Assembly: GCA_963797765.1 (NCBI GenBank)
Contig: CAWCQU010000002.1
Span: 744,001 to 808,000, forward strand
Direction: 5' to 3'
From: JBGPTK01 sp963797765
Lineage (GTDB): Bacteria > Acidobacteriota > Terriglobia > Acidiferrales > UBA7541
DNA: 64,000 bases
Shown: positions 28,501 to 36,915 of the stretch, in pieces
Numbering within the stretch: the first letter of the stretch is position 1
How the letters are laid out: the number at the start of each line of letters is the position of its first letter
Notes under the pieces: generated by a model
Databases searched by the model: none
Seen by the model: only the letters and a program-made list of their open reading frames with translations
Told to the model about the DNA's origin: nothing
Made by a program: the position numbers and the translations under genes

Positions 28501-29878
28501 TCCAAATGCGCAATTCGAAACATTGTTGCCGGAAGTGGAGTCGAGCGAACCGTCGCGGGAAGATGCTTCGCTCGCGTTGCTGAACGGATGGATGGCTCAC
28601 AGCGGGCCGGTGACGGCGCGGGGAATGGCCGAATACCTGGGTATCCCAGAAGCGGACGTGGATAAGACATTTCTGAGGATGGAAGCTGCCGGCACGGTGT
28701 TGCGTGGCAACTTTACTGGCTCAGGAACAGCGATTGAGTGGTGCGAGCGGCGGCGGCTGGCGCGGATTCACCGTCTGACTGTGGGGCGTCTGCGCAGCGA
28801 AATTCAGCCTGTCAACGCGGGACAATTCATGCGCTGGCTGCTGCGTTGGCAGCACGTTTCCCGTGGAACACAGACGCTTGGTGAGCGCGGCACGCTCGAA
28901 GTGCTGCAACAGCTTCAGGGATTCGAGGCGCCCGCGACGGCGTGGGAACGGCACATTCTGCCGAGCCGCATTGCGAATTATGATCCAAAAGTATTGGATC
29001 AGCTTTGCCTGACGGGCGCGGTGGGCTGGGGACGGCTTTCGCCGCATCCGGCGACGCTGGAAACGTTGGGAGAGGGCGGGCGGCGGGTGATTCCCACCAG
29101 CTCGGCGCCGATTGCGTTTTTTGTGCGCGACGACTCGGACTGGATGATTTCGCGGCATGCCGATTCGGACCAGGGCGAGCCACACGGATTGAGCCAGAAT
29201 GCGCGCGATACATTGAAATTTCTGCGGCAGCGGGGCGCGTCATTTTTTGCGGATATTGTGCGCGGCACGGAAAAATTGAAATCGGAAGTGGAAACCGCTT
29301 TGTGGGAACTGGTGGCGGCGGGAATGATCACGGCGGACGGCTTCGATAATTTGCGGGCGCTGATCGATCCGAAGAGGCGTTCGGGACACGGAAGCGGACG
29401 AACCACGCGGCCGCGGCATAGCGCCGGGCGATGGTCGCTGCTCTATGCGGACGGGACCGCGGACAGAGCGAAGATGCTGGAGGCTACCTGCCGGATGCTG
29501 CTGCGGCGCTATGGCGTGGTGTTCCGCGATATTCTGGGGCGCGAAAGTATCGTGCCGCGATGGCGAGAAATTTTGATCACGCTGCGGCGGCTGGAAGATC
29601 GCGCGGAAATTCGCGGCGGGCGGTTCGTGAGCGGATTTCTGGGAGAGCAATTCGCCTTGCCGGTGGCCGTGGAATCGTTGCGCGCGGCGCGCAAGCAGGA
29701 ACCGTTTGGCGAGACGGTTACAATTTCGGCGGCCGATCCGCTGAACCTTGCAGGAATACTGGCGCCAGGGGATCGCGTGCCGGCGATTTCAAATCGAGTG
29801 GTGACGCTGCGTGACGGAATTCCGGTTGAAGCCGTGGAAGCGATCGCCAGGTTCGAACAAATGGCGGTTGGGCACTGA
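25576..29878 (+). CDS. lhr: Large ATP-dependent helicase Lhr (one apparent frameshift)
   Basis: The product (~1430 residues after correction) is an Lhr-type SF2 helicase: motif I APTGSGKT, motif II VDEIHAV (DEIH box), motif III LSATQKP, motif VI LQRVGRAGHW, then the Lhr winged-helix and C-terminal extension to 29878. An extra G in GATGGTCCC at 25888-25889 breaks the frame between NDIRTNL and PLAEIAQLAGQ; its removal restores the DEAD/DEAH core. Lhr is a 3'-5' single-strand DNA translocase linked to DNA repair, and in some bacteria its C-terminal part works with a uracil-DNA glycosylase-like domain. No Shine-Dalgarno is obvious. No partner such as a phosphoesterase follows. Confidence 0.92.
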
Positions 29879-29934
29879 TCGCGAGCTATTCCATAAATGA
29901 CAGCGAAAGCTTCTGTGCCGAAGACTACGGATGC

Positions 29935-30735
29935 TCAGAATTTCAGTTCCTGAATTTTGATCTGCGGGAATTCGTGTTCGATTTGGTCTCGAAACCCAGG
30001 TGCGACATACACTGTCTGGACGTCGCCCTGCTCGAATGACACGAATCCCGCCACCCGCCATTCACGCTCCATATAAAAGTTCGTGGGATCATCTTCAGGC
30101 AGGGACTCATCGAAGAATTTCATAAATGCAAAGACATGCCTGGACAGTTCGACCAGGACTCGTTGCTGGACTTCTCGCGTAGGATCGTGCGCGTCGGCCT
30201 GTGTACCGTTTGGCCATGGCGGAGGAAGGACCTTCATAAGGTCTTGGACGAGATGATCGAAGAATGCGGAGCGCTGAACGGGAACCGGTTTCTGCCCCAG
30301 CGCCGCGAGGTGCCTTGCAAGGGCCGAATGCCCATCAGCCTCAATGCCTTCTAGAGTAAGCGGAGGCACTGTCGGTCGCTCGTGACACGCCAAGGAACCC
30401 TTAGCGACGTAAAAAACTGGGTTCGCACCCTTGCCTACAAGAAATTTCTTCTCAAACGCGAGCCCGAATCGACCGTAGAACTTGACATGACGGTCGAGCT
30501 GTTTTTCCGGGATGTCGCAAAAACAAACGGGCTTGAACTTGATGAGATCGTTCCAGGAAAGATCACCCACATCTGAAATCAACATTGTTCCTGGGTCAAC
30601 CAAGATCCCGCCATGCTGTTCCCACTGTCCAAGAGTGCGCTCTCGTAGGATTTTGAGAAGAATGCTGCATCGCGCGTCTTCGGTTGGCAGCTCGCGACCG
30701 ACAAAATGGGTGAGCCAATCCGAAGTATATGCCAT
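29935..30735 (-). CDS. AbiGi-like protein (abortive-infection family)
   Basis: The 266-residue protein (ATG 30735) contains SDVGDLSWNDL, PVCFCDIP followed by HVKFYGRFGLAFEK, NPVFYVAKG and a late EREWRV. The FCDIP...H...YG.FGL pattern with a terminal E-REWR is what I associate with the AbiGi family (PF10899), one half of the lactococcal AbiG phage-abortive system. The usual partner AbiGii nucleotidyltransferase is not seen next to it, so the gene is an orphan here. It opens a stretch (29.9-33.2 kb) with unknown genes and repeats, consistent with an acquired island. Assignment is by motif memory and is moderately sure. Confidence 0.55.
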   Translation of the reverse strand: MAYTSDWLTHFVGRELPTEDARCSILLKILRERTLGQWEQHGGILVDPGTMLISDVGDLSWNDLIKFKPVCFCDIPEKQLDRHVKFYGRFGLAFEKKFLVGKGANPVFYVAKGSLACHERPTVPPLTLEGIEADGHSALARHLAALGQKPVPVQRSAFFDHLVQDLMKVLPPPWPNGTQADAHDPTREVQQRVLVELSRHVFAFMKFFDESLPEDDPTNFYMEREWRVAGFVSFEQGDVQTVYVAPGFRDQIEHEFPQIKIQELKF

Positions 30736-31076
30736 AGAGAAGCAGCCTACATCATCCTGTCTTTTGGATCGAGCGCACGTGAAACACCGCACGTTGCGAC
30801 CGATAGTGGACCTCCCCTGAATGGGTCCGGCATTTATCGTAGATAGCCAGTTGGCCGCATAGTTGGCATCTCGAAGATCTCATGTTCCGGTTCCAGCCCG
30901 GTTAAGCTTGGATGACGGGCTACTGGGAAGTAATCCACATGCCCGAGTAACGCGCTAATCGTACATGTGAAATCACCACCGGCACCCCGAAGTCAAAGGC
31001 TTGATAATGCGACTAACCGGGAGTTGGCGTGCCTGGCCACTGATGTTGCCGGAATGGGACTAACTTCAGGCTGGGG
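30736..31076. other. Intergenic region with one repeat copy
   Basis: About 340 bases with no gene. The repeat at 30941-30997 is the only feature recognised. The rest may be remnants of a mobile element. Confidence 0.35.
30941..30997 (+). repeat. 57-bp dispersed repeat, copy A
   Basis: The segment reads TAACGCGCTAATCGTAC, then GTGAAATCACC and CCGGCACCCCGAAGTCAAA. It resembles 33072-33128 (copy B) over its full length, with about 12 differences and an identical CGGCACCCCGAA core. A partial third copy of the first 20 bases (CCTGATTAACGCACTAATCG) is at 31810-31829. All are on the plus strand within 2.2 kb. Confidence 0.6.
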
Positions 31077-31709
31077 CTAGGAGGCCCACACTCTTACTTC
31101 TGCGTTGACGTTAACCTCTCGCCATTTCCCATTCTGTTTTTCAAAAAAGTGTGGTCCTCCAATGCCGCAGAGCATCCCGCACGAATGGTTCATCTGTACG
31201 ATTGCGTGAGTTCTTTGAGGGTCGAATCCGACTGCCGAGAACGAATAGTAGCCGCCCGACGATGGATATATCTCATAAAAGGCTTCCCATTTTTTTTCAG
31301 ATTTGAAAAGATCATAGATTTTTTGCCTCGGCACCAATTCATAAGTTATTTTAGTGGGGATGCTTCGAGTCAGCAGTCTCGCCGTGCGGTACTGTTTGGC
31401 ATAGTCTTTGATAACCACTGCCCAGACTTTACGAAATTCGCGGCCTCCCTTTATTCCCATGTCCTCCGGCGTTATTAAAGGAAGAGAGTCCGTCTCGGAC
31501 TGAATCACAGGTTGGGGGTGTTTTTCGCTCTCAAGCAGGATTGCATAAATTGAATAGGCATCCACGTCCACATACGCTTTCACCGCGGTCTCGGAAGGAA
31601 TTTCAGAATCTTGCGCAGTAGCCCATGGTGGGACAAGCGCGAAGACTATCAGTAAGCAGAGGGAAATCTTTCGAGTGTCTCTCCAATTATCGCAATCAGA
31701 CTGTCCCAT
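31077..31709 (-). CDS. Exported protein of unknown function
   Basis: Starting at ATG 31709 the 210-residue product has a basic N-terminus, a hydrophobic stretch (ISLCLLIVFALVPPWATA) and a probable cleavage before QDSEIP. The mature part has an alternating YDLFKSEKKWEAFYEIYPSSGGYYSFSAVGFD pattern and a Cys pair in HSCGMLCGIGGPHFFEK. I do not recognise the family. The region FDPQRTHAIVQMNHSCGMLCG with HFFEKQNGKWREV resembles proteins that monitor a surface property, but no function is inferred. Confidence 0.55.
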   Translation of the reverse strand: MGQSDCDNWRDTRKISLCLLIVFALVPPWATAQDSEIPSETAVKAYVDVDAYSIYAILLESEKHPQPVIQSETDSLPLITPEDMGIKGGREFRKVWAVVIKDYAKQYRTARLLTRSIPTKITYELVPRQKIYDLFKSEKKWEAFYEIYPSSGGYYSFSAVGFDPQRTHAIVQMNHSCGMLCGIGGPHFFEKQNGKWREVNVNAEVRVWAS

Positions 31710-32223
31710 AACAACAGAATACCAAATCCAAGCGCGTCTGCGTTCGCCAGTCGAATGGGCACTATGCACGGTGTTGAATCACGATCTTCCTCAACTAGCG
31801 GACCCTGTTCCTGATTAACGCACTAATCGAAAACTGACCCACTACCGACAGCCCGCGTCTCTTGCAACTGCGAATGTTGGGGCTAAAGAGCCTGTGTGGC
31901 AACTCGGTTTTGGTTGTTGTGATGCGTGGGCTCGTTGGGCCATGTGGTTGAAGGTAAAGATGCCACCCTTCCCGACCGAACCCGTCGGGGCAGGGTAGGG
32001 TGGCGCTACACGACCACTCCCACCTGACGTTGCCACATGGACTCTTCCGGATCACGAACATCGGGACGCCCCGATGAAAAACATCGGGGTAAATTCCAAT
32101 CGCGAAAGCCCGATGTTCCGTTGAGATCAACGCGGTTGTACGAATTTAGCTTCATTAACTGCTGTGCGTGGACTTTGGGCTAGCGTTGCGTCGACCTACT
32201 GAGACTACGCAACCAATCAGGCA
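31710..32223. other. Intergenic region with repeat scars
   Basis: About 510 bases with no convincing gene. It contains a partial copy of the 57-bp repeat (31810-31829), followed at once by AAACTGACCCACTACCGA, which resembles the end of an IS21-type element, and the 105-bp element at 31938-32042. Open frames in this stretch are repeat-derived. Confidence 0.4.
31938..32042. repeat. 105-bp MITE-like element, copy 1
   Basis: The element starts GGCCATGTGG and ends CCACATGGAC, near-perfect terminal inverted repeats. Inside are GCCACCC and GGGTGGCGCTACAC, the arms and tail of the short hairpins at 8646 and 9387, with an extra CCCGAC/GTCGGG stem between them. A second copy is at 36784-36886. It has no coding capacity. 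Confidence 0.7.
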
Positions 32224-32985
32224 CTAAGACAAGGATGCCGTCTCGGCCAAGGCTCTTTGAGTCGCTGCGGTTTGCTTGTCCAGATCGGTTACGCCACGCC
32301 CCAAAATGACCAAACGATGAAATAAAAAACCCATGGCAATTTTGTTCAATTCCGGCGTCCGAACATTGTGAAAAACAATAGTCGCCAGTTCATGGGGGTG
32401 AACCAGCCCAAAGTACATGCATTCCCCTGCGTAATATTCCCCGTGATCTCCCATGAACAGGTAGGAGACTCGCACAATTCGCCCGCCTCCAGAGTGAAAG
32501 AAGGTGAAAGATCTTGCGCTGCACGCTTCGGCGTCTCTCAAGACTCTTCGCTCGTCAATCCAGGCGGAGACCAGGACAAGAACGAGCAAGGACGGATATA
32601 GACAAAGCCAAACGGCGATGAACGCAAATCGCGACGAAAAAATCCAATTTAAGGCACTAAACTTCGTGGGACCGCCGGCTGCGAGAAACACGAGAGAAGC
32701 TACCGCGAGAGATGTAGGGACAAACAATAGCCATAACCTTGCAAGTTCAACTCTCACGGCCACGAAGTCGTGCTCTAAAGCCCGGTTTCGCTCCGGACGA
32801 ATTAATTGTAAGGTCGTCCGCACGTAGAACACTTCCGTGCGGGGATACATCAAGAAACCCACCGCGACGGCCGCGACGATGACGAACGCTATAAATCCTT
32901 CAAGGAAAGCCTCATACGGGCTGAACAGAAGTATCCCAGCAAGGATCACGACTCCGAGAAGTAAAGCCCTGGAGATGAGTTCCAT
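32224..32985 (-). CDS. Membrane protein of unknown function
   Basis: The 253-residue protein has four hydrophobic helices (residues ~5-22, 28-47, 85-105, 118-142). A soluble C-terminal half follows with RSFTFFHSGGGRIVRVSYLFMGDHGEYY and VHPHELATIVFHNVRTPELNKIAMGFLFHRLV. No family is recognised. The soluble part could be cytosolic by the positive-inside rule. It stands alone between repeat-bearing gaps. Confidence 0.55.
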   Translation of the reverse strand: MELISRALLLGVVILAGILLFSPYEAFLEGFIAFVIVAAVAVGFLMYPRTEVFYVRTTLQLIRPERNRALEHDFVAVRVELARLWLLFVPTSLAVASLVFLAAGGPTKFSALNWIFSSRFAFIAVWLCLYPSLLVLVLVSAWIDERRVLRDAEACSARSFTFFHSGGGRIVRVSYLFMGDHGEYYAGECMYFGLVHPHELATIVFHNVRTPELNKIAMGFLFHRLVILGRGVTDLDKQTAATQRALAETASLS

Positions 32986-33071
32986 TGTTGATTCCGTTAG
33001 ATTATCAAGGATAGCAAAAAGCGTGCATCTTTGCGGAAACGCCTCATTGGGATTGCCTGGCTTTCGCCAGT

Positions 33072-33128
33072 GCCTGATTAACGCGCAAACTGTACAAGTG
33101 GAATCGTCCCCGGCACCCCGAAATCAAA
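33072..33128 (+). repeat. 57-bp dispersed repeat, copy B
   Basis: GCCTGATTAACGCGCAAAC, GTACAAGTGGAATCG and CCGGCACCCCGAAATCAAA correspond base for base to copy A (30941-30997) with about a dozen differences. It marks the right edge of the repeat-rich accessory stretch. Confidence 0.6.
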
Positions 33129-33263
33129 TGTCCGACTCATCAGGAGTTAGACGCTTTGACGCGGTGTAGACTGTGGGGTGATCGAAGAAACAGCGCGACT
33201 TGACGAGTGGTACACTCCGATTCCGCTAAAGCAGTTCGCTTCTTTTCGAATTGAAGGCTCAAG

Positions 33264-33683
33264 ATGAACGATCAACAAAAGAACGAGCAGTATTCTGGAG
33301 CGCGGGATCAAGCGATCCGCGCGGCACTGGATCAGCATTGGGCGGCGTCTGATGCCAACGATTTTGAAACGGAGCACCTCATCTATCACGAGGACGCGGT
33401 GCTGGAATACCCGCAGTCGGGCGAGCGAACCCGCGGCCGGCGCAACATACAGGGCCAACGCGCCAGTCAGCCGAGCAAGAAACGGTTTACTATCCGGCGA
33501 ATCATTGGCGGCGGTGATCTTTGGGTCACCGAATTCATCCTGACCTATGACGGCAAGCCTTCCTACACCGTGAGCATCATGGAGTTCAGAGGCGACAAGG
33601 TTGCGCGGGAAACACAGTACTTTGCGGATCCATTCGTGGCTCCCGCATGGCGCGCTCAGTGGGTCGAACGGATGGACACATAA
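33264..33683 (+). CDS. SnoaL-like/NTF2-fold protein
   Basis: The 139-residue protein shows the NTF2-like fold order: an N-terminal helix (ARDQAIRAALDQHWAASDANDFETEHLIY), HEDAVLEYPQSGERTRGRRNIQG, then strands ending in YTVSIMEFRGDKVARETQYFADPFVAP. The HEDAVLEYP and GDKVARETQYFADPF motifs are typical of SnoaL-like domains of unknown substrate. It lies 32 bases before the DoxX gene on the same strand, a pairing also seen elsewhere, so the two are probably co-transcribed. Confidence 0.82.
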   Translation: MNDQQKNEQYSGARDQAIRAALDQHWAASDANDFETEHLIYHEDAVLEYPQSGERTRGRRNIQGQRASQPSKKRFTIRRIIGGGDLWVTEFILTYDGKPSYTVSIMEFRGDKVARETQYFADPFVAPAWRAQWVERMDT

Positions 33684-33715
33684 TCTCGAGGCCGAAGCCG
33701 ATGGAGGGATAAGAG

Positions 33716-34189
33716 GTGGATTGGAAACGGTTGGTCCAGTTTGCGCTGCAGGGTAGCAGTGATTGGGAACAATATGCCATCCTGCTGGTACGCGTTTCGC
33801 TCGGGCTGTTCTTCGCCATCTCCGGGGCAAACAAATTGTTTGTCGCCGGCAGCACGCAAACCATGTACGAAACGCTCGTTGAGGCCAAAGTCCCGTTTCC
33901 CCGCCCGATGACTTATTTCGTGTCGGGTGTCGAGTTCGTTGGCGGATCCTTGGTGGCCGTGGGGTTTCTTTCAAGCCCGGCCTGCGTGGCTTTAATGATC
34001 GATATGATTGTCGCCATCCTGACCAGCGCGCTTTCCGCCATGCCTAAAGGACTTTCGCCTCTTAACTGGCTGGACGATTTCCTCTACCTTCCGGAAATCC
34101 TCTACGTGCTCTTCTTTATCTGGCTGATCTGTTCTGGCCCGGGAAAGTTCAGTGTTGATTACTGGCTCGCCGGCAAGTTACTGAGGTGA
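33716..34189 (+). CDS. DoxX family membrane protein
   Basis: From GTG 33716 (after AGAG) the 157-residue product has four helices: AILLVRVSLGLFFAISGANKLF, MTYFVSGVEFVGGSLVAVGFL, CVALMIDMIVAILTS and YLPEILYVLFFIWLICSG. LGLFFAISGANKL and the EF-GG motif are characteristic of DoxX/SURF4-like proteins, which sit in the inner membrane and are linked to quinol or thiol redox processes in some members. Function here is unknown. Confidence 0.85.
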   Translation: MDWKRLVQFALQGSSDWEQYAILLVRVSLGLFFAISGANKLFVAGSTQTMYETLVEAKVPFPRPMTYFVSGVEFVGGSLVAVGFLSSPACVALMIDMIVAILTSALSAMPKGLSPLNWLDDFLYLPEILYVLFFIWLICSGPGKFSVDYWLAGKLLR

Positions 34190-34333
34190 TTGATCGACGA
34201 AGCAGCTTGTTGCCAGGCGAGAGCTTGATGGATTGCCGTTTGGCATTTGGCCAGTAACCCGATTGTCCCGGTACATCTCAAAAAAAGTAGATTCGTGGAA
34301 CTTTTTCCGCCACTATCGGGCGGGAGGATGGCA

Positions 34334-36745
34334 ATGACGCTGGATATTCGCTACGCGCTTCGGGTGCTTTGGAAGTCTCCGGCGTTCACCGTTGTAGCGC
34401 TGCTCACTCTGATGCTGGGCGTTGGGGCAAACGTGGTCGTGTTCGGAGTGTTGAATGCGGTGCTGCTGAAGCCTCTGGAGGTGAGCGACCCGCAGAACCT
34501 GTATCAGCTTCGCCACGGGCCGTGGGCCAGCGGACGGCTGCTGACTACGTCGTATCCCGCGTTCGAGGATTTTCGCCAGCGAAACACCACGTTCAGCGAG
34601 ATGGCCGCGATTTATGGATATTCCGATGCGGTACTGATCTGGCGAAATGCGGTGATGAAAATCCACGGCGATGAGGTTACCGGCAATTATTTCGATCTTC
34701 TGGGGGTGCAGCCCGAGGCAGGAAGGTTCTTCCACGCGGCGGAGGAACGCGGCCCGAATTCAGCGCCCTATCTGGTGTTGAGCGATCAACTGTGGCGAAG
34801 CGCGCTGCACGCCGACCGGGACGTCGTGGGAAAGGTGGTGGAGTTCAACAAACATCCGTTCACGGTGGTGGGCGTGGCGCCGGCGCAGTTCCACGGAACG
34901 GAGCGGTTTGTGTGGCCGGATTACTGGATGCCGATGGCGAATGAGGAACAGGTGCAGGGGAAGGATTATCTGAATGACCGGGCGTCGAGTGTCACGGTGA
35001 TTGGCCGGCTTAAGCCGGGAGTGACTCCGCAGCAAGCGGCGGAAAATCTGAATGCGATTGCGGCCGAACTGGCGAAGGAGTATCCGAAGACCGACAAGGG
35101 AGAATCGTTCCGGCTGATCCATCCGGGACTTTTTGGGGACGACGGTGACGTGATTCGCGGATTCCTTTACAGCGTGACTCTGCTGGCGCTGCTGGTGCTG
35201 GCGGCGGCATGCGCGAACCTGGCAACTCTGTTTGCCGCGCGCGCCGCGGATCGCAGCCGGGAACTGGCGCTGCGTGTGGCCCTGGGATCGAGCCGGTGGC
35301 GGATCGTGCGGCAACTGCTGACTGAGGCGGTGATCGTATCGTTGATGGGTGGAGCAGCGGGACTGGTGACCGCGGACCTTCTGCTGGGTGTGCTGAACCG
35401 GTGGCATTCCTCTTACTATGGCGGGCGTCTGGCAGTCAGCATGGATGCGCGCGTATACCTGGCAGGTCTGGTGTTGACACTGGGAAGCGCGCTGCTGTTT
35501 GGAATGGTTCCAGCGCGGCAGGCGTGGCAAAGCAGCCCGTTGCAGATGATGAAGAACGGACCGTTGGAATTGAGGCACCTGCGGCGGTTTGCCATGCGCG
35601 ATATTTTGCTGGGCGCGCAGATTGCAATCTGCACGCTGCTGGTAACGGCGTCGCTCGTGGCTGTGCGCGGCATGGTGCGGACTGTGCACGGTCCACTGGG
35701 CATCCAGCCGCAGGGCGTGATGCTGGCCGATATGGACTTGAACGATGTGGAACCGGGCGGCGGCCTAGCGCTCCAGAAGAAAATCATTGAGGCGGCGCGG
35801 AGCGTCCCCGGTGTGACTGCGGCGGGCGCGGTGAAACCCGTCCCGATGACCAGCTGGATGCGTGACATTCCGATTTACCGGCCGGGAACGATCGAGTTCA
35901 GGATGGACAATTATGTGCTGGCAACTTTCGCGTACCGGATGTCACCGGGATATCTTGAAGCTGCCGGAACACGGCTGCTGAGCGGGCGGGATGTCTCATG
36001 GCAGGACACGGCACAGACGCCGTATGTGGCGATCGTGAACCAAACTTTCGCGCGGAAGATGTGGGGCGAAACGCCGGCGATCGGACAGCGCTTTTTTCTG
36101 TGGACCAAGTTGACGGAAGTGGTGGGCGTGGCGGAGAACGGAAAGTACCACGACCTGGCAGAGTCGCCGCAGTCTGCGGTGTATGTGCCGTTGTCGCAAA
36201 GCGAGGACAACGAAGCAGTTTTCGTGGTGCGGTCGCTGCGGGCGCCGAACGAGATGGCGGCGGAACTGCAACGCACGCTGAGCAGCTTCGAGCCGAATGT
36301 GCCAATCACAATGCAGAGTTGGCCCGACGCGCTGGCGAGTGTGCTATTCCCGGCGCGGGCGGCGACAGTGGCGCTGGGCGTCATGGGCCTGCTGGCCGCG
36401 ATGTTGGCTGTGACCGGCATCTTCGGCACGGCGGCCTATGGCGTGAGCCGGCGGATGAAGGAGCTGGGCATTCGCGTAGCGCTGGGCGCGGGGAAACGTC
36501 AAGTGATGAGCGCGGCGTTGGGGCGGCCCATGGTGCTGCTTGGGGTGGGATCGGCGGTGGGGCTGCTGTCGGGCGTCTTCGCCAGCCGTTTGTTGGAGCA
36601 CATTGTGTATCAGGCGAATCCGCGGGATCCCGTAGTCCTGGGCGGCGCGGTGCTGACCATGGCCCTGCTAGGTATCGCGGCTTCGGCAATTCCAGCGCGG
36701 CGAGCGCTTACCGTCGATCCATCCAAACTCATGCGGGAAGAGTGA
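34334..36745 (+). CDS. MacB-type ABC transporter permease (acidobacterial orphan permease)
   Basis: The product (~803 residues) has TM1 (SPAFTVVALLTLMLGVGANVVVFGVLNAVLL), a large periplasmic MacB_PCD domain, an FtsX domain with three helices, then a second PCD domain and a second FtsX domain at the C-terminus (YGVSRRMKELGIRVALGAG). This duplicated FtsX/MacB plan without its own ATPase is the acidobacterial orphan permease form. No MacA or ATP-binding gene is adjacent. Role is unknown; family relatives export peptides, macrolides or signals. ATG 34334 was preferred over 34328 because GGGAGG ends six bases before it. Confidence 0.9.
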   Translation: MTLDIRYALRVLWKSPAFTVVALLTLMLGVGANVVVFGVLNAVLLKPLEVSDPQNLYQLRHGPWASGRLLTTSYPAFEDFRQRNTTFSEMAAIYGYSDAVLIWRNAVMKIHGDEVTGNYFDLLGVQPEAGRFFHAAEERGPNSAPYLVLSDQLWRSALHADRDVVGKVVEFNKHPFTVVGVAPAQFHGTERFVWPDYWMPMANEEQVQGKDYLNDRASSVTVIGRLKPGVTPQQAAENLNAIAAELAKEYPKTDKGESFRLIHPGLFGDDGDVIRGFLYSVTLLALLVLAAACANLATLFAARAADRSRELALRVALGSSRWRIVRQLLTEAVIVSLMGGAAGLVTADLLLGVLNRWHSSYYGGRLAVSMDARVYLAGLVLTLGSALLFGMVPARQAWQSSPLQMMKNGPLELRHLRRFAMRDILLGAQIAICTLLVTASLVAVRGMVRTVHGPLGIQPQGVMLADMDLNDVEPGGGLALQKKIIEAARSVPGVTAAGAVKPVPMTSWMRDIPIYRPGTIEFRMDNYVLATFAYRMSPGYLEAAGTRLLSGRDVSWQDTAQTPYVAIVNQTFARKMWGETPAIGQRFFLWTKLTEVVGVAENGKYHDLAESPQSAVYVPLSQSEDNEAVFVVRSLRAPNEMAAELQRTLSSFEPNVPITMQSWPDALASVLFPARAATVALGVMGLLAAMLAVTGIFGTAAYGVSRRMKELGIRVALGAGKRQVMSAALGRPMVLLGVGSAVGLLSGVFASRLLEHIVYQANPRDPVVLGGAVLTMALLGIAASAIPARRALTVDPSKLMREE

Positions 36746-36783
36746 AGGACCTGAACCGCTAGGCCGGCAGTGTGCGTGCATTT

Positions 36784-36886
36784 GGCCATGTGGTTAAAGG
36801 TAAAGATGCCACCCTCCCGACAGAATCCGTCGGGCGAGGAGGGGTGGCGCTACACGATCACTCCGACTTGGCGTTGCCACACGGAC
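36784..36886. repeat. 103-bp MITE-like element, copy 2
   Basis: It starts GGCCATGTGGTTAAAGG and ends CCACACGGAC, with GATGCCACCC and GGGGTGGCGCTACACGA inside. It aligns with copy 1 at 31938-32042 along its whole length, most differences lying in the central loop. It lies between the end of the ABC permease gene and the end of the NCS2 permease gene, which converge. Confidence 0.7.
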
Positions 36887-36915
36887 TCTCTAACTCCGAC
36901 CGCGTGAAAAACCAA

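Noticed and set aside
31795..32130. Minus-strand open frame in the repeat-rich gap
   Set aside because: It runs through the MITE-like element and the repeat fragment, so the reading frame comes from repeat sequence.
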